The translations under genes and the position numbers were made by a program. The notes beneath the pieces were generated by a model. It did not search any database. It saw only the letters and a list, made by a program, of their open reading frames with translations, and was not told the origin of the DNA. A stretch of DNA of 64,000 nucleotides, taken from the NCBI RefSeq assembly GCF_011386835.1, contig NC_088795.1, positions 114,159,434 through 114,223,433 of the forward strand, given 5' to 3'. This document shows positions 57,781 through 64,000 of the stretch, piece by piece; position 1 is the first letter of the stretch, and every line of letters starts with the position of its first letter. This stretch comes from Chrysemys picta bellii (lineage: Eukaryota > Chordata > Testudines > Emydidae).

Positions 57781-58808
57781 CCTATTGCGCCGCACCTCCA
57801 TTAAGACATAGCAGTATTGATGTAGTCCTGAGGTTCCCAAACTGTGGCTCATGGACTCTACCAGTGGTCCTGGTAGTGCTGGCTCACCTATTCATTTACT
57901 GTCACTAGATTGCACTAAAGGACAGCTACATATACACAGACAACTTTCTTAACATCATGTTTTTAATGTAAGTTAACACTGGAGTTGCCCCAGGGATATT
58001 AAGTGACTGTGGGTGGGAGGTGGGTATAGACCACAAGACAGTGACTGGGAATGGAGGAGATCCATGACATAATCTCTCTCTGTTGCAGTCCACCCTATGA
58101 TGAGAGCCTTTGCTGTGATGCCAATATATAGATTTTGTATACTTTTGAATATATTTATGGTGTTCATACAAATGACACTAGAAATGAAAAAAAAACGCAC
58201 AAAATAGTTTTAGTATGTAATCTAATTTCAGCATTTTATGGAATTACAACTGAACATAGTAAAATTAAACTGAAGCTGGGATAATAAATGGACAATTATA
58301 TTCTGTAGCAGGCATATGATCCCTTCCTTCTTTTGCTCTGGGAAACACATGCTTTAGCCATTTTTACATAACCTCCATATACTCCCACAATAAAACACTG
58401 AAGCCATTTTCAAGCCATCAAGTGCCAAAGGAGCAAACGCAATCTGGAAGGAGCAGCTGTACTGGCTTCTGCTTCTGCTGCTGGTGCTGCTTCTAGAGGT
58501 AAACATAATTTGCTGCTCTTGGAAAGGAGATAAACCATCAGCAAAGCAAAATTATACACTTCCCCTCTGGCATCTACCAATCCCTGAAACAGATCAGGTG
58601 GTACTGACCTAACTAAATACTAATAATAACCCTTTTTAAAAGAGTACTTCCTTCCAAGGAAATGGCACACTTATTTCACATCTTAAGTATTGGTTTATGG
58701 AAACTTATAAGAAAAGTTTTGTTTCTTATCTGCCTTGGTGATGCCCAAGGAGAACATGTGGCCTTTCTAATTTAACCTACCTATTTTAATGTTGTCTATA
58801 GTAAATAT
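57781..58808. other. Intergenic stretch without recognised features
   Basis: A fragment near 57835-57890 ('ggttcccaaactgtggctca') resembles the end of a hAT element. The rest is unassigned. Confidence 0.45.
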
Positions 58809-58820
58809 TATCATAGAATC

Positions 58821-59463
58821 TGTGACAGACCCAGACCAGTGGGGTACAGGAGTCTGGTAGAGGGCAAATATACTGGTCACTGGATGAGTAGTTTTCTGTT
58901 CCCTGAGTGACCAAAGCAGGGGCTGCACTAGAGTAATCAGGAACCTGCTAGAACCAGTTAAGGCAGGCAGGCTAATTAGGACACCTGGAGCCAATTAAGA
59001 AGAAGCTGCTAGAATCAATTAAGGCAGGCTAATCAGGGCACCTGGGTTTTAAAAGGAGCTCACTTCAGTTTATGGTGTGAGTGTGAGGAGCTGGGAGCAA
59101 GAAGTGGTGTGGGTGTGCTGCTGGAGGACTGAGGAGCACAAGTGTTATGAGACACCAGGAGGAAGGTCCTGTGATGAGAATAAGGAAGGTGTTTGGAGGA
59201 GGCCATGGGGAAGTAGCCCAGGGAGTTGTAGCTGTCATGCAGCTGTTACAGGAGGCACTATAGACAGCTGCAGTCCATAGGGCCCTGGGCTGGAACCCGG
59301 ACTAGAGGGTGGGCCTGGGTTCCTCCCAATTGACCTGGACTGTGGGTTCTTCCAGAGGGGAAGGTCTCTGGGCTGTTCCCGAACACACATGGTGAATCTC
59401 TGAGGCAAGAAAATCTGCCAATAAGCGCAGAACCCACCAAGATAGAGGAGGCACTTTGTCACA
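58821..59463 (+). repeat. Solo LTR of a gypsy-type retrotransposon
   Basis: It is 643 bp, from TGTGACAGACCCAGACC to GCACTTTGTCACA, so it has TG...CA ends in a short inverted repeat. A 4-bp duplication AATC flanks it (58817-58820 and 59464-59467). A TTTTAAAAGGAGCTC block near 59045 may be its TATA region, which suggests plus orientation. It stands alone, with no internal region, as left by LTR-LTR recombination. Confidence 0.82.
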
Positions 59464-59830
59464 AATCATAGAGTTGTAGGACTGGAAGGGATCTCAAGAG
59501 GTCATCTAGTCTAGTCCCCTGCATTCAACTCAGGACTAAGTATTACCTAGACCATTCCTGACAGGTGTTTGTCTAACCCGCTCTTAAATATCTCCAATGA
59601 TGGAGATTCCACAATCTCCCTAGGCAATTTATTCCAGGGCTTAACTACCCTGACAGTTATGACCTTTTTCCTAATGTCCAACCTAAACCTCCCTTGCTGC
59701 AATTTAAGCCCATGCTTCTTGTCCTATCTTCCAGAAGCTAACGAGAACAATTTTTCTCCCTCCTCCTCCTTGTAACAAATTTTTGTGTACTTGAAAACTG
59801 TTATCATGTCCACCCTCAGTCTTCTCTTCT

Positions 59831-60079
59831 CTAGAATAACCCAATTCTTTCAAGCTTCCCTGATAGGTCATTTTCTAGACCTTTAATCATTTTTGTTCCT
59901 CTCCTCTGGACTTTCTCCAATTTGTCCACATCTTTCCTGAAATGTGGCACCCAAAATTGGACACAATACTCCAGTTGAAGCCTAATCAGCTCAGAGTAGA
60001 GCAGAAGAATTACTTCTTGTGTCTTGCTTACAACACCCCTGCTAATATATCCCAGAATGATGTTTGCTTTTTTTTGCAA
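59831..60079 (-). pseudogene. CR1 ORF2 C-terminal fragment
   Basis: An open frame with LQLEYCVQFWVPHFRKDVDKLEKVQRRGTKMIKGLE, the conserved end of CR1 ORF2 after the reverse transcriptase palm. It is a fragment of the LINE at 58811-63330. Confidence 0.88.
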
Positions 60080-60204
60080 CAGTTACATTGTTGACTCATA
60101 TTTAGCTTGTGATCCACTATGACCCCCAGATCCCTTTCTTCAGTACTCCTTCCTAGGCAGTCATTTCCCATTTTGTATGTGTGCAACTTATTGTTCCTTC
60201 CTAA

Positions 60205-60500
60205 GGGTACGTCTTCACTTACCGGAGGGTCCGGCGGCAGACAATTGATGTTCTGGGATCGATTTATCGCGTCTGGTTAAGACGCGATAAATCGATCCCG
60301 GATCGATCCCGGAAGTGCTCGCCGTCGACGCCGGTACTCCAGCTTGCCAAGAGGAGTACGCAGCATCGACGGGGGAGCCTCCCTGCCGCGTCTGGACCCG
60401 CAGTAAGTTCGGACTAAGGTACTTCGAATTCAGCTACGTTATTAACGTAGCTGAATTTGCGTACCTTAGTCCGAAGTGGGGGCTTAGTGGGGACCAGGCC
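60205..60500. mobile_element. Palindromic MITE inserted in the CR1 LINE
   Basis: It is 296 bp, from GGGTACGTCTTCACTTACC to GGGGACCAGGCC, flanked by TAA (60202-60204) and TTA (60501-60503). Removing it rejoins the CR1 sequence. It holds a perfect hairpin with 20-bp arms (60255-60274 and 60280-60299, 5-nt loop) and another with 14-bp arms (60427-60440 and 60444-60457). Its right end GACCAGGCCTTA matches the GTCTACAC/AAGGCC MITEs, so a Harbinger-type origin is likely. Confidence 0.85.
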
Positions 60501-60800
60501 TTAGTGGAGTACCTTGCATTTGTCCTTATTGAATTTCATCTTATTTACTTCAGACCATTTCTCCAGTTTGTCCAGATCATTTTGAATTTTAATCTTATCT
60601 TCCAAAGCACTTGCAACCCCTCCCAGCTTGGTATTGTCTGCAAACTTTATAAGTTTACTCTCTATGCCATTATCTAAATACTTGATGACGATATTGAACA
60701 GAACCGATCCCTGTGGGACCCCACTCGTTATGCCTTTCCAGCATGACTGTGAACCACTGATAACTACTCTATGGGAATGGTCTTCCAACCAGTTAGGCAC
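60501..60800 (-). pseudogene. CR1 reverse transcriptase fragment
   Basis: An open frame with SGVPQGSVLFNIVI and, 20 residues later, KFADNTKLGG. In active CR1 the second box is ADD, so one catalytic Asp is replaced by Asn. The following LDKLEKWSEVNKMKFNKDKC is the usual next block. The frame is cut on the 3' side by the MITE at 60205-60500. Confidence 0.88.
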
Positions 60801-61246
60801 CCACCGTATAGTAGCTCCATCTAGGTTGTATTTCCCTAGTTTATCAGGAGGTCATGTGAGACAGTATCAAAAGCCTTACTAAAGTCAAGATATACCACAT
60901 CTACCGATTTCCCCACCCCCATCCACAAGGGGTGTCATCCTGTCAAAGAAAGCTATTAGGTTGGTTTGACATTATTTGTTCTTGACAAATCCATGCTGAC
61001 TGTTATTTATCACCTTATTTTCTATGTGTTTGCAAATTGATTACTTAATTATTTGCTCCATTATCTTTCCTGGTACTGAAGTTAAGATGACTGTTCTGTA
61101 ACTCCCCAGATTGTCCGTATTCTCCTTTTTATAGATTGACACTATATTTTCTCCTTTCCAGTCCTCTGGAATCTCTCCTGTCTTTCATGACTTTTTGAAG
61201 ATAATGGGTAATGGCTAAGATATCTCCTCAGTCAGCTCCTTCTTAA

Positions 61247-61998
61247 ATGCAGCCACCGTGGCCGCATGAAGCCACCAGGGGCTTTTCTTGTGGCCACAGC
61301 CTCTGGAGCTGTGATGGGGGAGGGGGGAGGAAGGGCAAAATAACGCCCTCTCCCCCTCCCTGTTGCTTCTGGATGCACTGCCTTGGTGTTGGTTGCTGGG
61401 GCCAGCAGCAGGGGTTGGGCCCTGCCCCCTGCTAGAGTCACCTGGAGCATAATGCTATAGGAGCAGGCAGCCAGTGAGTTCCCCACCTTCTCAGGGGCAG
61501 TGGGGCTCAGGCTTTGGGCTTCAGCCCAGGGGTGGCAGGGCAGCAGGCTCTGGCCTCTGGCTGCACGATGGCAGGCCCCAGGCTCCGGACACACGGCTTC
61601 AGGCTCCGTCCCTGGGCCCCATCCTCCAGCCGCAAGGCTTCAGGCTCCAGACCCCCCCTCCCCGCTACCTCCTCCAGCCCCTAACCCTCATCTCCCCTGG
61701 CCCACACTGCCTCCCCCAACCCTCCACCTAGGGCTTAATTTTTTGTCCCCAGGCTTGCCAGTGCTGAGTAAGTTTGCTGTGAAAAGTGATACTTGTGTGT
61801 TTGTTAATATCTCTTTTCACAACAGACTTAGTAGCTATCAATACATAAATTACAATGATTTGGACATGTATATCTGCATATTTATTTGGTTTTCCTAAAG
61901 CTAATTAAGTATTTTAGGAAAAAGTGTGAGAGCGGCCACCAGCAAGAGTTGGTGGCCGCATTCTGAGGCCACCAGAAAATTTGTCCTGAGAACCCCTA
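61247..61998 (-). mobile_element. hAT-like element inserted in the CR1 LINE
   Basis: CR1 homology stops near 61246 and resumes near 62000. Read on the minus strand the insert starts TAGGGGTTCTCAGGACAAAT and continues TGGTGGCCTCAGAATGCGGC. This start resembles hAT ends (CAGGGGTTCTCA...). The other end has a related GGCTTCATGCGGCCACGGTG block. The middle is GC-rich (61300-61730) and then AT-rich. The target duplication could not be confirmed. Confidence 0.65.
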
Positions 61999-62040
61999 TT
62001 TTAGGATGTATTTCATCAGGACCTAGTGACTAGAAGACAT

Positions 62041-62364
62041 CTAACTTGTCTTGTAATTTTTAATTTGTTCTTTCCTTATTTTAGCCTTTGATGCTACCTC
62101 ATTTTCCCTGGCATTCATTACGTTAGAGGTCCAATTACTACTCAACTTTTTGGTGAAAACTGAAAGAAAAAAGTCATTTAGCACTTCTGCCATTTCTCTA
62201 TTTTCTGTTATTGTTTTTCTCCTTTCATTGAGTAACAAATCTACCCTGTCCTTGGTCTTCCTCTTGCTTCTGATGTATTTGTAGAATGTTTTCTTGTTAT
62301 CCTTTATGTCTCTAGCTAGTTTAATCTTGTTTTGTGCTGTGGCCTTTCTAATTTGTCTATACAT
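62041..62364 (-). pseudogene. CR1 ORF2 linker fragment
   Basis: An open frame with [24 protein letters not shown] and [18 protein letters not shown], the conserved linker between endonuclease and reverse transcriptase in CR1 ORF2. Confidence 0.85.
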
Positions 62365-62585
62365 ACTTGTGTTATTTGTTTAAATTCATTCTTTTGTAAT
62401 TTGACCTAGTTTTCATTTTTTGTAGGACTCTCTTTTGAGTTTCAGAACATTGAAGATCTCCTGGTTAAGCCAGCATGGTCTCTTGCCAGACTTCCCATCA
62501 TTCCTATGCAGTGGGATAGTTTGCTCTTGTGTCCTTTGGAAAACTGCCAACTTTCTTGAACTGTTTTTCCCCTTAGACTTGCTTC

Positions 62586-62825
62586 TTAGAGGATCTTACC
62601 TACCAACTCCCTGAGTTTGCTAACGTCTGCCTTCTTGAAATCCATTATCTTTATTGTGCTGTTTTTCCTCCTACCATTCCTTAGAATCATGATCTCTACC
62701 ATTTTGTGATCACTTTCACCCAAGCTGCCTTCCACTTTCAAATTCTCAACCAGTTCCTTCCTATTTGTCAAAATCAAATCTAGAACACCTCCACCTTCTG
62801 AAATAAAAATGTTTATCCAATACAT
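62586..62825 (-). pseudogene. CR1 endonuclease C-terminal fragment
   Basis: An open frame with [18 protein letters not shown] and [13 protein letters not shown]. The SDH block is the catalytic end of APE-type endonucleases and is intact in this fragment. A C run at 62886-62903 on the plus strand breaks the frame toward the N-terminus. Confidence 0.88.
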
Positions 62826-62885
62826 TCCAAGAACTTGTTGGATAGTCTGTGCTCTGCTGTGTTATTTTTCCAACAGATGTCTGGG

Positions 62886-62903
62886 TAACTGAAGCCCCCC
62901 CCC
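62886..62903. repeat. C17-18 homopolymer run
   Basis: An uninterrupted run of C on the plus strand inside the CR1 endonuclease region. It shifts the LINE frame. Confidence 0.9.
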
Positions 62904-63074
62904 CCCCCCCCCGAGTCCTATGCTTTGGATGATTTTGTTAGTTGTTTATAAAAAGCCTCATCCACCTCTTCTTCTTGGTTAGATGGTCTGTAGTAGACTC
63001 CTACCATGACTACCCCCTTGTTTTTTTACTTCTTTTATTCTTACCCAGAGACTTTCAACAAGTCTGTCTCCTAT

Positions 63075-63326
63075 TTACATCTCAACCTCAGTCCAAGTGT
63101 CTACATTTTTTATATATAAGGCACACCTCCTCACTCTTCTCCATCTGTTCTTCCTGAGCATGCTGTACCCTTCTATTCCAATATTCCAGCCATGTGTATT
63201 ATCCCAGCAAGTGTCTGTGATGCCAACAGAGTCAGAGTTGTGTTTATTAACTAGCATTTCTAGTTCTTCCTGCTTATTCCCCATACTTCTCACATTAGTA
63301 TACAGACATCTAAGATATTGTGGCAA
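63075..63326 (-). pseudogene. CR1 endonuclease N-terminal fragment
   Basis: An open frame with LRCLYTNVRSMGNKQEELE, then SVGITDTCWDN and IGIEGYSMLRKNR. These are the first blocks of the APE-type endonuclease of CR1. The residue normally Glu in the ITE block reads Asp here (ITDTCW), a change at an active-site position. Confidence 0.88.
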
Positions 63327-63330
63327 TATT

Positions 63331-63534
63331 TAAGCATTCTCCAGGTAAACTAGATTTATATAGTGGGATCCCAAGAGAAGTGGATGGAGTTTTCTACACT
63401 TTAAAGTTCCCTGGTTATAAAACACATTGGTGTGGGTGTGGGTGGGTGTGTCTTTTACACCTACCTGCCCACACAACTGGTGACACAATTTCTTATGAAG
63501 TTTGCCCGACGCTTCCCATGACAAGAGGTAGCTA
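63331..63534. other. Short unassigned stretch
   Basis: A small GTGTGGGTGGGTGTG-type run near 63430-63450. Nothing else recognised. Confidence 0.5.
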
Positions 63535-64000
63535 TAGAATGATCAAGTCACTCCTTAACCTACTCTTTGTTAAGATAAGCAGATTGAGCTCCTTAAAATT
63601 TTCATTATAAGGCATGGTTTCCAGTTCCTTAATTTTGTGGTTCTTCTTTCAACCTTTTACAATATCCTTTTTAAATTATGGACATCAGACCAAACCAGTA
63701 GCAGTTGCACCAGTGCCAAATACAGAGATAGGAGTAGATAAAATAACCTACACAAGATTCCCTTGTTTATACATCCAAGGATAGCATTAGCCCTTTTGGT
63801 CAGAAGTGTCACATTGGGAGCTTGTGATCATCTGTTTATACACCATGACCGCCAAGTTTATTTCAGAGTTGTGTCTCAGGTTAGAGTTCCCCATCCTGTA
63901 GGTATGTCCTGCATTCTTTGTCTTGTATGAATACTTTTATATTTGGATGTATTAAAATGCATATTATTTATTTGCATCCAGTTTACCAAAGATCCAGATT
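63535..64000 (-). mobile_element. CR1 LINE fragment, runs off the right edge
   Basis: The plus strand shows the complement of the CR1 3' region and the end of ORF2 ('atcaagtcactccttaacct', 'agattgagctccttaaaatt', 'catccaaggatagcattagc', 'gtattaaaatgcatattatt'). It is a copy separate from the one ending at 63330 because it repeats the same ORF2 end. Confidence 0.8.

Larger units (their letters stand above)
58811..63330 (-). mobile_element. Long CR1 LINE with three nested insertions
   Basis: Read on the minus strand from 63330 down, one CR1 copy covers most of ORF2: endonuclease (63075-63326 and 62586-62825), linker (62041-62364), reverse transcriptase (about 60501-61240), ORF2 C-terminus (59831-60079), 3' UTR and the 3' end with its ATCATAGA-type repeat at 58811-58820 and 59464-59475. 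Three foreign pieces are inserted: 58821-59463, 60205-60500 and about 61247-61998. The frames have stops and shifts, and the RT box reads FADN instead of FADD. It is not active. The 5' end is missing or just beyond 63330. Confidence 0.9.

Noticed and set aside
1..64000. CRISPR arrays, bacterial operons, riboswitches, phage attachment sites
   Set aside because: The sequence is vertebrate nuclear DNA. The direct repeats seen are microsatellites, minisatellites or transposon parts.

Overview
The window is nuclear DNA of a vertebrate, most likely a hidden-necked (cryptodiran) turtle. The repeats carry the argument: a tRNA-Lys-headed SINE of the tortoise pol III/CryI type (22707-22892), many CR1 LINE copies, old MIR-type SINEs, a Ty3/gypsy element, relics that look like Penelope-like elements, and several hAT and PIF/Harbinger-type DNA transposons. 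There is nothing bacterial here: no operons, no ribosome binding sites, no dense coding.

Only one host gene can be supported. The minus strand carries the 5' part of CPEB2, the cytoplasmic polyadenylation element-binding protein 2. Coding exon 1 is 12584-13726 (381 codons, disordered and rich in Pro, Gln and Ser) and coding exon 2 is 9258-9539 (94 codons). They splice in phase 0 across an intron of about 3 kb. The window from 9257 down to 1 is the start of intron 2. The exons for the two RRMs and the zinc-binding domain were not found and should lie beyond position 1. Upstream of the start codon (13727-about 15310) is a GC- and CpG-rich promoter/5' leader.

From about 15.4 kb to 64 kb I see no host exon. 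The stretch reads as a gene-poor intergenic region upstream of CPEB2, filled with interspersed repeats. Several are complete enough to read their borders. The gypsy element at 15470-18012 has two LTRs and a 5-bp target duplication but has lost much of its inside. A solo LTR lies at 58821-59463. Four hAT-type elements have exact 8-bp duplications: 20982-21951, 26452-26765, 53653-54492 and 57028-57542. Two small TA-flanked elements sit in CPEB2 intron 2. A decayed PIF/Harbinger transposase lies at 49457-50209. The right-hand end (58.8-63.3 kb) is one long CR1 LINE on the minus strand, cut open by three later insertions (solo LTR, palindromic MITE, hAT-like element).

All transposon reading frames seen are broken or carry catalytic-site changes. 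Unassigned stretches are marked as such. Two of them (44.45-44.77 kb and 45.9-46.3 kb) are the best guesses for conserved non-coding elements, but that needs a cross-species alignment. Long frames in GC-rich or tandemly repeated DNA were judged to be chance frames.
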